From Paracidovorax konjaci (GTDB lineage Bacteria; Pseudomonadota; Gammaproteobacteria; Burkholderiales; Burkholderiaceae_C), in NCBI RefSeq assembly GCF_900112675.1, contig NZ_FOMQ01000002.1, forward strand, positions 186,001-250,000: DNA of 64,000 nucleotides, read 5' to 3'. Below are positions 8,149 through 17,355 of the stretch, piece by piece. Positions within the stretch are counted from its first letter, which is position 1; the number at the start of each line of letters is the position of its first letter. The position numbers were made by a program, and so were the translations under genes. A model generated the notes under the pieces. It made no database searches. It saw only the letters and a program-made list of their open reading frames with translations, and had not been told where the DNA came from.

Positions 8149-9977
8149 GCGGGGGCTCCCTCGGTGGTATCTGCGTTGGAATCGTTGGCGGTGGTGTTCT
8201 GGTCGGAGCCCGCCTCGCCCTTCACGAAGCGGCTTTGCGACTGGTGGTAGTAGCCGATGGCGAAACGGCCCTGGTCTTCGATGCGCAGGCTGCGCGGGAA
8301 CTGCTCCGGCAGGCCATCGACGATCTCCCGGATGTCCTTTTCCAGGGTCACGGCCAGGCCCGGCTTGTCCTTGCGCAGCTTGCCCAGGTGGTTCTGCGTG
8401 TTGCGCAGCAGCACCGGAAAGACCGATGCGGGCGTGGCCGATGCCGCGCCGTAGTAGCGGTCGCGGATGGTCGCATTGACCTGGCCGCCGAGCGCGCTGC
8501 GCTGCACGGCCTCCAGCACGGCGAACAGGCGGCCCAGCCGGTAGCCCGGATTGTTGGATTGCTTGTCGAGACTCACGGGAACCTCCTCCTTGTGGATTGG
8601 AATATTGATGCCCAGCCGCCTTTCCCGGGCCAGGATGCCTTTGCAGATCGCCGCGCGCAGGCCCGAGAGATTGCCGTCGGAGCGGATGCGCATGAGGGTG
8701 TTCGCCAGCAGGCTGCGCGGATAGGGTCGGCCGCTCAGCACCGATCGCATGAATTCGCCCACCAGGTTGTTGAAGGCGTCGTCCATCTTGGGCATGGCGC
8801 CCTCGCGGTTGGGCACCGTCGCCAGCACGACGCGGCGCGCGGCCGGGGCGGTTTTCCAGGGCACAGGGTCCAGCTCGAAATCCTGGGCGTGCTGCGCCAG
8901 TCGCCGGGCGAAAGCGCCCAGCGTGCCGGTTTCCCAGAACCGGATGGAAATGCGCGAGGCATTCGGCGCGAGGCCCAGGACGTACATGCGCGTGCCGTCT
9001 TTCAATTTCGGGTCCAGCTCGCTCAGAGGGCGGCCTTTGGCCACTTGCGCGAGCACGTCGCGTACGCGAGCGGCCTCCTTAGAGTCGTCGGGCGGAACGT
9101 CGAGCAGGGATTCGAACGTCAGCTCGGCTTCCTGGGCCTCGCCGGCATCCTCGGTGTCGGCCCAGAACACCACGCTGGCATCGCCGATCTGGATACGCTG
9201 GTGGTTGTGCTCGCTGCGCCGCAGCAGGTGGTTGAGCACGGTGGTGTAGGCGAACGCGGCCTGTTCGGAAACGGGCGCGTTCTCTCCCTGGCTATTGCCG
9301 TAGGAGGTGAACGATTCCAGGTTGAACGAGACGATGGAGGCACCCGAGCTTTGTGCGCCGTTCACGCCCTTGACGGCGGGGTGCAGGCGGGCGACGGGCA
9401 TGCGCTCGCCGGTCACGAGGCATTCCGCCAGTGCGGGCGCGGAGCCGTCGCTGCCTGCCAGCAGGCGGGCACGCGCAGTCTGTGCGGCGGGGCGTTCGTG
9501 CAGGTAGGACTTTTCGCCATCGAGGCGGAAGACGATGTTGGCGTCGAGCATCTCTTCCGTGAATGGCGCTGTGGCAAAACGCTCGGGGGTCCAGGTCGAA
9601 AGGAAGGCAACAAAGGCCTTGAGCCCTGCATCGTCCGTGTCCACAAGGCATTCCTGGTGCAGCGCCTTGAAGGCTTCGTGTTCCTTGTCCGCGCGCTTGC
9701 TGGTCGCGCTGGCGCCCAGCACGTAGCTGGTCTTGTCCCAAAGGAAATTGGATTTGATGCCCACCGTGCGCTTTTCCGGCTGGGGCACGTTCAATGTGCG
9801 CGGCAAAGGCTTCTTTCCCGAGGTGTCGCGGATGTCGTTCACGTCCACCACGCGGCCGTCCGGCGCCAACAGGATCTCGTAGCTGATCTTTTCAGGGCTG
9901 TAGCCGAAGGGGGAGAGTCCCTCTTCGCCGCGCGCCAGCAGGCGCTGGTAATTGGTGGTGAGGGCCTGCAGGATCAT
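8145..9977 (-). CDS. cas8c: Cascade large subunit Cas8c (Csd1)
   Basis: 610 residues from ATG 9977 ([27 protein letters not shown]), the usual Csd1 start and length. It overlaps the cas5c stop by ATGA. Family blocks include [61 protein letters not shown] and [17 protein letters not shown]. Cas8c is the large subunit that recognises the PAM and stabilises the R-loop. In I-C systems an internal start in this gene also gives the small subunit Cas11c. The C-terminal third (from about residue 480, [16 protein letters not shown]) would be the region for that product, but I cannot point to a definite internal ribosome binding site. Confidence 0.95.
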   Translation of the reverse strand: MILQALTTNYQRLLARGEEGLSPFGYSPEKISYEILLAPDGRVVDVNDIRDTSGKKPLPRTLNVPQPEKRTVGIKSNFLWDKTSYVLGASATSKRADKEHEAFKALHQECLVDTDDAGLKAFVAFLSTWTPERFATAPFTEEMLDANIVFRLDGEKSYLHERPAAQTARARLLAGSDGSAPALAECLVTGERMPVARLHPAVKGVNGAQSSGASIVSFNLESFTSYGNSQGENAPVSEQAAFAYTTVLNHLLRRSEHNHQRIQIGDASVVFWADTEDAGEAQEAELTFESLLDVPPDDSKEAARVRDVLAQVAKGRPLSELDPKLKDGTRMYVLGLAPNASRISIRFWETGTLGAFARRLAQHAQDFELDPVPWKTAPAARRVVLATVPNREGAMPKMDDAFNNLVGEFMRSVLSGRPYPRSLLANTLMRIRSDGNLSGLRAAICKGILARERRLGINIPIHKEEVPVSLDKQSNNPGYRLGRLFAVLEAVQRSALGGQVNATIRDRYYGAASATPASVFPVLLRNTQNHLGKLRKDKPGLAVTLEKDIREIVDGLPEQFPRSLRIEDQGRFAIGYYHQSQSRFVKGEAGSDQNTTANDSNADTTEGAPA

Positions 9978-10648
9978 GACTTCACCTCTTCGCTCTGCCA
10001 TGGCGGCACCTCGATCACACCGCCCACCATCTGTGCGCGGAAGAACCGGGGCGCCATGCCGTGGTCGAAATCGATGTCGTGCAGCGTCCAGCCCAAATCG
10101 CGCGGTTCCATGAGGCTTTCATGCACGGGCGGGACCGGGTCACCATCCTCCAGCAGCTCGAAGCTGGCTGGAAACTCCCGCACGCCCATGCAAGGCTGTT
10201 GGAAGCACTGGCCTTTGCGCGCGCGGCGGTTGAAGATGTCGAGGTGCTTGCCCACCGAGTCGTCGGGGCCGGCCTTCGGCGTCAGATCGAAATGCGCTTC
10301 GATCACATAGGCCACGTCGCGCAGGATGGTCGCCGCGCGTTGCTGGCGGTCTTCATCGACGTAGTTCGCCAGGCCCGCGGGCGTGCGGGCCTTCATGGCC
10401 TTGGTCACGCTGGCGGGGGAGAGCTTGCCTCCCACCTCGTTGCGCCGGATGGACTCGAAGCGGATCGGGTGGAGTACGTGGATGCGGTCGACGGACCAGC
10501 GCAGGGCGGGCTTCCAATGGATCGCCTCCAGGATGCCGCGTGCGGCGGACGGCGTGATCGCGTCGTACGAGACCCGTTCAACTTTCATTTCAGGTCGAGT
10601 AAAGCAGGCACGGTCGCCCCAGATCCTCAATCTCACTCCATAGGCCAT
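9974..10648 (-). CDS. cas5c: crRNA-processing endonuclease Cas5c
   Basis: 224 residues from ATG 10648 (MAYGVRLRIWGDRACFTRPE), the standard start of Cas5c. In I-C systems Cas5 replaces Cas6 and cuts the precursor crRNA in the repeat. The conserved Tyr is likely Y28 in the KVERVSYDAITPSAARG block, which is a family hallmark, followed by LEAIHWKPALRWSVDRIHVL. The C-terminal GMAPRFFRAQMVGGVIEVP is also typical. The gene follows the cas3 stop by 50 bases and ends in an ATGA overlap with cas8c. It appears intact. Confidence 0.95.
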   Translation of the reverse strand: MAYGVRLRIWGDRACFTRPEMKVERVSYDAITPSAARGILEAIHWKPALRWSVDRIHVLHPIRFESIRRNEVGGKLSPASVTKAMKARTPAGLANYVDEDRQQRAATILRDVAYVIEAHFDLTPKAGPDDSVGKHLDIFNRRARKGQCFQQPCMGVREFPASFELLEDGDPVPPVHESLMEPRDLGWTLHDIDFDHGMAPRFFRAQMVGGVIEVPPWQSEEVKS

Positions 10649-10698
10649 GGCCCCTCCATGTATCGGTTTGCGTTCATCTTCTGCCTCTCTCAGTGGCC

Positions 10699-13059
10699 CT
10701 ACCAGTTGAGGCGTTCGCCTCGGATGAAAGTAGGGTCGTCCCAGTGCAAGCCAAAGCGCCTGCTGTAGATGTCTGGATTCACTAGCTCCATGAATTGCTG
10801 CCCCCACTTTTCCGGCTTCACGGGCGCGATGGCCCCAGCCTTGAACAGCGCATCGAACCCTTGTTGCGGCAACTGCACCACGTATGGCTGCAGCTTGCGC
10901 GCCAGACCCACGCTGCCCTCCGCAAACTCCAGATCCTTCAGTGCCTGCCGGGCCACGTCGTCATACGGCACGATCACCGGCATCTGCACGCTGTCGATCA
11001 TGCGGAACTTCGCCGCCAGGGTTTCCATCGGCAGGTTGTCCGGGCGGCTGGCCTTGAGCAGGCCCATGAGATCGGGTACGTCGAGTTCCTCACTGCCCTT
11101 TTGCCAGTACAGCAGCGCGAAATAGCGGGCGATGGCTTCGGGCGAAAGCGGGCTGTCCGCGCACTGGCGCAGCACTTCGCGCGCGGCCTGTGCGTATTGC
11201 ATCAGCTCGGGCGGCGGTGACCAGTCTTCGTTGGCATTGGCGAACACCAGCACTTCGCTGGCATCGAGGCTTCTGCGGCCTTCACGGTTGCAGCGGCCAG
11301 CGGCCTGGGCGATGGAGTCCAGGCCCGCCTCGGCGCGGAGAACGGTGGGAAAGTCCACATCCACACCCGCCTCGATCAGGCTGGTGCTGACGACCCGGCA
11401 GGGAACCTTGTCCTTGAGCATCTGCCGCACCTCATTGAGCACCGCACTGCGGTGCTTGGCGCACATCAGCGTGGTGAGGTGCCGCGCCCCCGGCAGGTCG
11501 GCCATGGCCTCATAGACGGCCCGCGCATGGCGGCGGTTGTTGACGATGCACAGCACCTGTTCGCGCGAGCGCATGTGGGCGGCCAGCGCCGCGTCGTCCA
11601 GCGTGCCGATGTGGCGCACCCGTACCCGCTCCAGTTGTTGGAAGAGCTGCGTGGGCTCCGGCGCCAGCTCGCGCACTCCGGTCAGGCCGCCGTCGAAGGC
11701 AGGGGCCTCCAGCGCGGGCTGCGTGGCCGTGCAGAGCACGACGCTGGTGCGGTAGTTGCGGGCCAGTTCGTCGATGGTGGCGACGCAGGGCTTGAGCAGT
11801 CTCAGCGGCATGGTCTGCGCCTCGTCCAGCACGACCACGCTGCCGGCGATGTTGTGCAGCTTGCGGCACTGAGACGGCCGCGCGGCGAACAGGCTTTCGA
11901 AGAACTGCACGGCCGTCGTGACGACGATGGGCGCGTCCCAGTTCTCCATGGCCAGGCGCAGCTTCTGCGCCGATTGGTATTTCTCCGGGTCGCCCCGGGG
12001 CGGCTGGCGCTCGATGAAGGCACTGTGGTGCTCCAGCACGGCGGCTCCTCCGAGCGGGCCGAGTGCCTCGCGGAACACGGCCGCGTTCTGCTCGACGATG
12101 CTGGTGAAGGGAATCACGAAGATCACACGCCGCAGCCCGTGGCGGATGGCATGGTCCAGCGCGAAGGCGAGCGAGGCCAGTGTCTTGCCGCCGCCCGTCG
12201 GAACCGTGAGCGAAAACAGGCCCGGGTCGCATTCGGCGCGCTGGCGCACCTGGCGCAGGATGTCGGCACGCAAGCGGTTCACGCCGATCTCGGGGTCGCT
12301 CCTGGCGGTGAGCCGGGCCAGGTAGCCGTCCAACTGCTCGCGCAGTGCGTGCAGCGACGGATAGGCCCCGCCTGCGGAGCGGTGGTCGGTGCCGCCTTCG
12401 GCCTGGAGATAGAAGCGTGCGGTGTCCAGGAAGTCGGCATCCACCAGGCAGGAGAACAGCATGCGGGCCAGGAAGGCGAGCTGGAACGGGTGCCGGTCCG
12501 TCGCCTGCTGGCGGTTCTGGCTGAAGGGCTTGAAGCCTGCCGGTGCGCCCAGCCGAGCGGGCAGGGCGATGTCCTGCTCCCATGCCGGGTGCAGCGCTGG
12601 CAGGTCTGCAGAAAGTCGGTCCGCCAGCGCAGTGCGCTCTCCTTCGCCGCGTCCATTGGCCAGCCCGGCGTGGTGGCCCGCGATGCCGTAGGCCATCAGC
12701 TGCCCCATGTGTCCCAGCCGCTGCCGGGCAATGCGCGCTCCCCAGGTGGAATGGTCCACGCGCAAGGGGCTGCCGCGCAGCCTTGCCTGGAAGGGCTGGG
12801 TGTATTTGCCCAGATCGTGCAGCCATCCGATGGCCTGGCCCAGTGCCTGGGCATTGAACACGGCGGCGGACTCGCCCGCCATGCGGCCCACGGCATGCAG
12901 GTGGTCGGGCAGTGTCTGCCAGTGGCTTTCGGCCTTCCCGTCCACCGAATGCGCATAGAAGCCTGGGGCGGTGGGCGGTGCCGGCGTGCCGGCAGGGGGC
13001 GAGGCCGTGGAATCGGCCGGGGCGCAGGCAAGCCCGCCGTCGGGCGTGTCATCTTTCAC
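10699..13059 (-). CDS. cas3: CRISPR-associated helicase-nuclease Cas3 (type I-C)
   Basis: 786 residues with an N-terminal HD nuclease and a C-terminal DExH helicase. HD-domain metal residues include H81-D82 (WLHDLGKYTQPFQ) and the GIAGHHAGLANG block. Helicase motif I is VPTGGGKTLASLA, motif II VVLDEAQTMP and motif III VVLCTATQPAL. Cas3 is recruited to the Cascade R-loop and degrades target DNA. The start is GTG 13059, preceded on the minus strand by GAGGGAATCCTT as a ribosome binding site; the first 30 residues are Pro/Ala/Thr-rich. It is the first gene of the operon and is divergent from the DegP-type protease; the shared 256-base region holds the CTAAG boxes. Confidence 0.95.
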   Translation of the reverse strand: MKDDTPDGGLACAPADSTASPPAGTPAPPTAPGFYAHSVDGKAESHWQTLPDHLHAVGRMAGESAAVFNAQALGQAIGWLHDLGKYTQPFQARLRGSPLRVDHSTWGARIARQRLGHMGQLMAYGIAGHHAGLANGRGEGERTALADRLSADLPALHPAWEQDIALPARLGAPAGFKPFSQNRQQATDRHPFQLAFLARMLFSCLVDADFLDTARFYLQAEGGTDHRSAGGAYPSLHALREQLDGYLARLTARSDPEIGVNRLRADILRQVRQRAECDPGLFSLTVPTGGGKTLASLAFALDHAIRHGLRRVIFVIPFTSIVEQNAAVFREALGPLGGAAVLEHHSAFIERQPPRGDPEKYQSAQKLRLAMENWDAPIVVTTAVQFFESLFAARPSQCRKLHNIAGSVVVLDEAQTMPLRLLKPCVATIDELARNYRTSVVLCTATQPALEAPAFDGGLTGVRELAPEPTQLFQQLERVRVRHIGTLDDAALAAHMRSREQVLCIVNNRRHARAVYEAMADLPGARHLTTLMCAKHRSAVLNEVRQMLKDKVPCRVVSTSLIEAGVDVDFPTVLRAEAGLDSIAQAAGRCNREGRRSLDASEVLVFANANEDWSPPPELMQYAQAAREVLRQCADSPLSPEAIARYFALLYWQKGSEELDVPDLMGLLKASRPDNLPMETLAAKFRMIDSVQMPVIVPYDDVARQALKDLEFAEGSVGLARKLQPYVVQLPQQGFDALFKAGAIAPVKPEKWGQQFMELVNPDIYSRRFGLHWDDPTFIRGERLNW

Positions 13060-13190
13060 AAGGATTCCCTCTCTCTATGGTTTTCTGTTGCACCGTTCTG
13101 CCCGGCCGTGCCGGATGCGGTGCTTCGCCGCATTGTGCTCAACGGATGAGCCGGTGTCACCCGTAGCAGGCGCTTCGTGCGGGAATCCCC

Positions 13191-13202
13191 TGACCCAGGT
13201 CA
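13191..13202. promoter_or_regulatory. 12-bp palindrome between cas3 and the protease gene
   Basis: The sequence TGACCCAGGTCA has two perfect TGACC/GGTCA arms with a two-base centre. It lies 132 bp upstream of the cas3 start and 26 bp before the first CTAAG box. Such palindromes can be operators for dimeric regulators, but no regulator can be named and chance cannot be excluded. Confidence 0.3.
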
Positions 13203-13227
13203 TGCCGCCTGCGTCCAGCGTAGGTAC

Positions 13228-13265
13228 CTAAGTCCCGCCTAAGCCTTCTCTAAGCCCGCCCTAAG
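13228..13265 (+). promoter_or_regulatory. Four CTAAG half-sites, 11-bp spacing
   Basis: CTAAG occurs at 13228, 13239, 13250 and 13261, each exactly 11 bp after the last, so all are on the same helix face. Response regulators of the OmpR/PhoB class, and the PmrA/QseB branch in particular, bind pairs of TTAAG-like half-sites 11 bp apart. A regulator of that branch is encoded two genes downstream, so autoregulation of this operon is the likely role. The last box ends 50 bp before the protease start. The same region is upstream of cas3 on the other strand. Confidence 0.7.
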
Positions 13266-13315
13266 TCTCGCTCCCCACACTCCCCTCCATGCCACAACCC
13301 AACGAAAGGTTTGCC

Positions 13316-14881
13316 ATGAACAAGATCCTCTCCACGCCCCGCCGACTCACCCTGGCCCTCGTGGTCGCTGGCGCCATGGGGGCGACGGGCGCGGGGCTCG
13401 TCACCAACCTGCATTCGAGCCATGCGGCGCAGGCGCCCGCACCGGCCATGGGGCCCGTGGCCACGGCAACGGCTTCCCCCGCGCCGGCGCCGGTGGCGGG
13501 CGTGGCGATGCCGGATTTCGCGCAGATCACGGCGCGCAACGGGGCGGCGGTGGTCAATATCAGCGTGACGGGCACCACCAAGACTTCGTTCAACGGCGCG
13601 GGCGGCAGCGACGACGACGATGACGACACACCCTCCACGCAGCGCCAGCAGCAGCACGGCGCGCAGGGCATGGACCCGGACGATCCATTCTTCGAATTCT
13701 TCCGCCGCTTCGGCATGCCCGGCGCGGGTGGGCGTGTGCCCCAGCGCGAGGTGCCGATGCGCGGCGAGGGCTCGGGCTTCATCGTCAGCCACGACGGGCT
13801 CATCATGACCAACGCGCACGTGGTGAAGGGCGCGAGCGTGGTCACGGTGAAGCTCACCGACCGCCGCGAGTTCCGCGCCAAGGTGCTGGGCTCCGATCCC
13901 AAGACCGACGTGGCGGTGCTGAAGATCGATGCGAAGGACCTGCCCGTGGTGCAGTTGGGCAGCACCAGGAACCTGGCCGTGGGCGAGTGGGTGCTGGCCA
14001 TCGGTTCGCCCTTCGGCTTCGAGAACAGCGTGACGGCGGGCGTGGTGAGCGCCAAGGGCCGCGCGCTGCCCGACGACAGCTTCGTGCCGTTCATCCAGAC
14101 CGACGTGGCGGTGAACCCCGGCAATTCGGGCGGCCCGCTGTTCAATGCGCGGGGCGAGGTGGTGGGCATCAATTCGCAGATCTACAGCCGCTCGGGCGGC
14201 TACCAGGGCGTGTCGTTCGCGATCCCGATCGAGGTGGCCGCGAAGGTGAAGGACCAGATCGTCGCCACCGGCAAGGCCAGCCATGCGCGGCTCGGCGTGT
14301 CGGTGCAGGAGGTGAACCAGGCGTTCGCCGATTCGTTCCAGCTCGACAAGCCCGAGGGTGCGCTGGTCGCGGGCGTGGAACCCGGCGGGCCCGCCGACAA
14401 GGCGGGGCTGAAGTCGGGCGACGTGATCCGCCGCATCGACGGCCAGCCCATCGTGGCCTCGGGCGATCTGCCGGCCTTCGTGGGACAGTCCGCCCCTGGC
14501 AGCACCGTGCGCATGGACGTGTGGCGCCACGGCAGGCAGGAGGAGATCACGGCCACGCTGGGCGATGCGAGCGACAAGCCCGCGAAGCTGGCGCGCGCCG
14601 AGCAGGCGGTGGGCAAGGGGCAACTGGGCCTGTCGCTGCGTCCGCTGCAGCCGCAGGAGCGCAGCGAGGCTGGGGTGAGCGCGGGCCTGGTGGTGGAGGC
14701 CGCGCGCGGCCCCGCGGCCCTGGCCGGCGTGGAGCCGGGCGACGTGCTGCTGTCGATCAACGGTTCGCCCGCGCAGAACATGGAGCAGGTGCGCGCCGCG
14801 ATGGCCAAGGCCGGCAAGTCGGTGGCGCTGCTGATCCAGCGCGACGGCGACAAGATCTTCGTGCCGGTGCCGCTGGGCTGA
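13316..14881 (+). CDS. DegP/HtrA-type periplasmic serine protease
   Basis: 521 residues from ATG 13316, with AACGAAAGG upstream as ribosome binding site. A signal sequence or anchor occupies residues 1-38. The trypsin-like domain holds H168 (TNAHVV), D198 (KTDVAVL) and S271 (NPGNSGGPLF), a complete catalytic triad. Two PDZ domains follow, at about residues 310-400 and 425-515 (each with a GVEPG block). An acidic run of Asp at 99-104 and the DPDDPFFEFFRRF segment form the long LA loop usual for DegP/MucD. It degrades or refolds damaged envelope proteins. Being first in an operon with a two-component system suggests envelope-stress control through the CTAAG boxes. A second ATG at 13289 would add nine residues and lacks a binding site. 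Confidence 0.93.
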   Translation: MNKILSTPRRLTLALVVAGAMGATGAGLVTNLHSSHAAQAPAPAMGPVATATASPAPAPVAGVAMPDFAQITARNGAAVVNISVTGTTKTSFNGAGGSDDDDDDTPSTQRQQQHGAQGMDPDDPFFEFFRRFGMPGAGGRVPQREVPMRGEGSGFIVSHDGLIMTNAHVVKGASVVTVKLTDRREFRAKVLGSDPKTDVAVLKIDAKDLPVVQLGSTRNLAVGEWVLAIGSPFGFENSVTAGVVSAKGRALPDDSFVPFIQTDVAVNPGNSGGPLFNARGEVVGINSQIYSRSGGYQGVSFAIPIEVAAKVKDQIVATGKASHARLGVSVQEVNQAFADSFQLDKPEGALVAGVEPGGPADKAGLKSGDVIRRIDGQPIVASGDLPAFVGQSAPGSTVRMDVWRHGRQEEITATLGDASDKPAKLARAEQAVGKGQLGLSLRPLQPQERSEAGVSAGLVVEAARGPAALAGVEPGDVLLSINGSPAQNMEQVRAAMAKAGKSVALLIQRDGDKIFVPVPLG

Positions 14882-14913
14882 CCCGCCGCGGCGCCTGCGC
14901 GCCCCGGAATCCC

Positions 14914-14975
14914 CCGGCCGGACCGCGGGGCATCGGCCCGCATTGGGCGGGCCCATGCCCCCGCGGTTCGGCCGG
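14914..14975 (+). terminator. 62-nt near-perfect hairpin between protease and regulator genes
   Basis: Arm 14914-14941 pairs with 14947-14975 around the 5-base loop ATTGG. All but one facing pair are matched, with a single bulged C at 14958 and one C-C mismatch. It lies 33 bases after the protease stop. No T-run follows directly, so it may be an attenuator or an RNA-stability element instead of a true intrinsic terminator. The regulator genes downstream would be expressed at a lower level if it acts as a partial terminator. Confidence 0.65.
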
Positions 14976-15041
14976 CTCCTACGCGGGCCGGGCGGGGGCT
15001 GCCGCTATCCTTCGCGGATGCCGACGAGAGACCCCCGCTCC

Positions 15042-15090
15042 GCTTTCGCTTTCTCTTTCTCTTTCTTTTTATTTTTCTTTTTCTTTTCCT
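15042..15090 (+). repeat. Polypyrimidine tract (TTTCTC/TTTTTC runs)
   Basis: About 49 bases composed almost only of T and C, with repeated CTTTCT and CTTTTT units, 90-140 bases upstream of the response regulator start. It could be unstable by slippage or serve as an mRNA feature. Nothing else is seen in the 300-base gap 14882-15181 apart from the hairpin. Confidence 0.6.
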
Positions 15091-15181
15091 GCGTATCGCT
15101 CGCCGGCCCCGCGGTGGCGCTCTCCCGGTCGAGCGCCTGTGCGGGCCGGCGCTGCCATTGCGTTGCCTGAAGGACCATGCC

Positions 15182-15841
15182 ATGCGCCTGTTGCTGGTGG
15201 AAGACGACACGATGATCGGCGAGGCCGTGCACGATTTGCTGCGCGCCGAGCACCACGCGGTGGACTGGGTGCGCGACGGCGAGATGGCCGATACGGCGCT
15301 GCGCACGCAGACCTACGACGTGGTGCTGCTGGACCTGGGCCTGCCGCGCCGCGACGGCCTCACCGTGCTGCGCGATCTGCGCACGCGCAAGGACCGCACG
15401 CCCGTGCTGGTGGCCACGGCGCGCGATGCGGTGGCCGAGCGCGTGCAGGGCCTGGATGCCGGCGCCGACGACTATGTGCTCAAGCCCTACGACCTCGATG
15501 AGCTGCTCGCGCGCATCCGCGCCCTGGCACGCCGCGCCGCGGGCCGCGCCGAGCCGGTGTACGAGCACAAGGGCGTGAGCATCGACCCCGCCACGCGCGA
15601 GGTGGCCGTGAACGGCGAGCCGGTGGTGCTGTCCGCGCGCGAATGGGCCGTGCTGGAGCCGCTCATCGCGCGGCCGGGCCGCGTGCTCTCGCGCGCGCAG
15701 CTCGAAGAAAAGCTCTATGGCTGGAAGGACGAGATCAGCAGCAACGCGGTCGAGGTCTACATCCACGGCCTGCGCAAGAAGCTGGGCGCCGAGCTGGTGC
15801 TGAACGTGCGCGGCGTGGGCTACATGGTGCCCAAGGCATGA
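15182..15841 (+). CDS. OmpR-family response regulator (QseB/PmrA-like)
   Basis: 219 residues. The receiver domain (1-115) holds the acidic pair in LLLVEDD, phospho-acceptor D51 (VVLLDLGLPRRDG) and the conserved Lys in DDYVLKPYDLDEL. The C-terminal winged helix (125-219) ends with VEVYIHGLRKKLGAELVLNVRGVGYMV, typical of the QseB/PmrA/TctD branch. It would bind the CTAAG boxes in front of the protease gene. The start at 15182 (MRLLLVEDD) is preferred over an upstream ATG that would add eight non-family residues. Its stop overlaps the kinase start (ATGA). I cannot tell QseB from PmrA by sequence alone. Confidence 0.92.
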   Translation: MRLLLVEDDTMIGEAVHDLLRAEHHAVDWVRDGEMADTALRTQTYDVVLLDLGLPRRDGLTVLRDLRTRKDRTPVLVATARDAVAERVQGLDAGADDYVLKPYDLDELLARIRALARRAAGRAEPVYEHKGVSIDPATREVAVNGEPVVLSAREWAVLEPLIARPGRVLSRAQLEEKLYGWKDEISSNAVEVYIHGLRKKLGAELVLNVRGVGYMVPKA

Positions 15842-17355
15842 GCGGCGCGGCCGGTGTCCCCGAACCAGAGGGCGGCGCGCCGGAGGGCGCCGCCGCGGCC
15901 CCGCCGCACGCGCCGGGCCGCCGCTGGGACCGCTGGATGGACCGGCTTTCCGCGCGCGCGCCGCATTCGCTGCGTGCGCGGCTGCTGTGCTTCCTGCTGA
16001 TCGCCATCGCCTGCGCGGCGGTGCTGCAGTTCGGCATCGCCTACCGCTCCGCGCTGGCCGAGTCCGACGCGATCTTCGACTACCACATGCAGCAGATGGC
16101 CCTGGCGCTGCGCCCGGGCGTGCCCGCCGTGCCCGAGGGGGCGCCCGGCCCGCTGGTGCACGAGGACGAGAACACCGAATTCGTGGTGCAGATCTGGTCG
16201 GCCGACGGGCTGCGCGTGTTCGAGTCGGCCGTGGGCGCGGCGCTGCCGCAGCGCGCGGTGCTGGGGTTCTCGAACGTGCGCGCGCACGGCACGACCTACC
16301 GCGTGTTCTCGGTGCAGACGCGCTCGCAGGTGATCCAGGTCGCGCAGGACATGGCCGCGCGCCGCGCGATGGCGCGCGGGCTGGCCTGGGGCACGGCCGG
16401 GCCGATCGCACTGCTGGCGCCGCTGCTGGCGCTGGCCGTCTGGTGGGCCGTGAGCGGCTCGCTCGCGCCGGTGGAGCGCGTGCGCCGGCAACTGGCGAAG
16501 CGGCAGGCGGACGACCTCTCGCCCGTGACCGCGGGCGCGCTGCCCGACGAGGTGCGGCCGATGGTGGACGAGCTGAACCTGCTGTTCGAGCGCGTGCGCC
16601 GCGCCTTCGAGGCGCAGCAGCATTTCGTGGCGGATGCCGCGCACGAACTGCGCTCGCCGCTGGCGGCGCTCAAGCTGCAATTGCAGGGCCTGCAGCGCGC
16701 GGGCAGCGAGGAGGCGCGCGCTCTGGCCGCGGTGCGGCTGGCGGCCGGCATCGACCGGGCCACGCGGCTCGTGGAGCAGTTGCTGGCGCTGGCGCGCCAG
16801 GAGGCGAGCGCCGCCGCCGGCACGCCGCCCGCGCCCGTGGCGCTGGCCGACCTGGCCCGGCAGGCCGTGGCCGATGCCACCCCGGCCGCGCAGCAGCAGG
16901 GCATCGATCTGGGGCTGGCCACGGCCGACGGCGCGCCGGTGAAGGGCTATGCGGAGGCACTGCGCATCCTGTTGCGCAACCTGGTGGACAACGCGGTCAA
17001 GTACACGCCGGCGGGCGGCGTGGTGGACGTGCACGTGCGCGCCCTGGCCGGCGCGCAGGGCGCGGGCGCCGTGGAACTGGTGGTGGAAGACAGCGGCCCG
17101 GGCATCGGCGAGGACGACCGCGAGCGCGTGCTGGGCCGCTTCTACCGCGCCCCCGCGGCCGAGGGCGCCGCACCGGTGGCGGGCAGCGGCCTGGGGCTGG
17201 CCATCGTGCAGTCGATCGCGCGGCTGCATGGCGCCGAGGTGGCGCTGGATGCGTCGCCGCGCCTGGGCGGGCTGCGCGTGGCGGTGCGGTTCGCGGCGGC
17301 GCCGCCGCAGGCCCTCGCGGGCGCGCCCGTGCCCGCGCCGGAGGCCGGCGCTTGA
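15838..17355 (+). CDS. Sensor histidine kinase (QseC/PmrB-like)
   Basis: 505 residues. A Pro/Gly-rich cytoplasmic start is followed by a membrane segment at about 45-70 (LLCFLLIAIACAAVLQFG), a periplasmic part of about 110 residues, and a second membrane segment at about 185-205 (GPIALLAPLLALAVWWAV). The phosphorylated His is H269 in DAAHELRSPLAAL. The ATPase domain has the N box NLVDNAVKYTP, the G1 box DSGPGIG and the G2 box GSGLGLAIV. The periplasmic part is of the 2CSK-N type seen in QseC-like kinases. It overlaps the regulator by ATGA and overlaps the next gene by four bases. The signal is unknown; the protease neighbour points to envelope stress. Confidence 0.92.
   Translation: MSGAAGVPEPEGGAPEGAAAAPPHAPGRRWDRWMDRLSARAPHSLRARLLCFLLIAIACAAVLQFGIAYRSALAESDAIFDYHMQQMALALRPGVPAVPEGAPGPLVHEDENTEFVVQIWSADGLRVFESAVGAALPQRAVLGFSNVRAHGTTYRVFSVQTRSQVIQVAQDMAARRAMARGLAWGTAGPIALLAPLLALAVWWAVSGSLAPVERVRRQLAKRQADDLSPVTAGALPDEVRPMVDELNLLFERVRRAFEAQQHFVADAAHELRSPLAALKLQLQGLQRAGSEEARALAAVRLAAGIDRATRLVEQLLALARQEASAAAGTPPAPVALADLARQAVADATPAAQQQGIDLGLATADGAPVKGYAEALRILLRNLVDNAVKYTPAGGVVDVHVRALAGAQGAGAVELVVEDSGPGIGEDDRERVLGRFYRAPAAEGAAPVAGSGLGLAIVQSIARLHGAEVALDASPRLGGLRVAVRFAAAPPQALAGAPVPAPEAGA

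Noticed and set aside
8145-8700. Separate small-subunit gene (cas11c) inside cas8c
   Set aside because: Internal translation is known for I-C systems, but I could not identify a specific internal start with a ribosome binding site.
15042-15090. T-rich tract as the U-run of an intrinsic terminator for the hairpin at 14914-14975
   Set aside because: It lies about 65 bases beyond the stem, too far for intrinsic termination.
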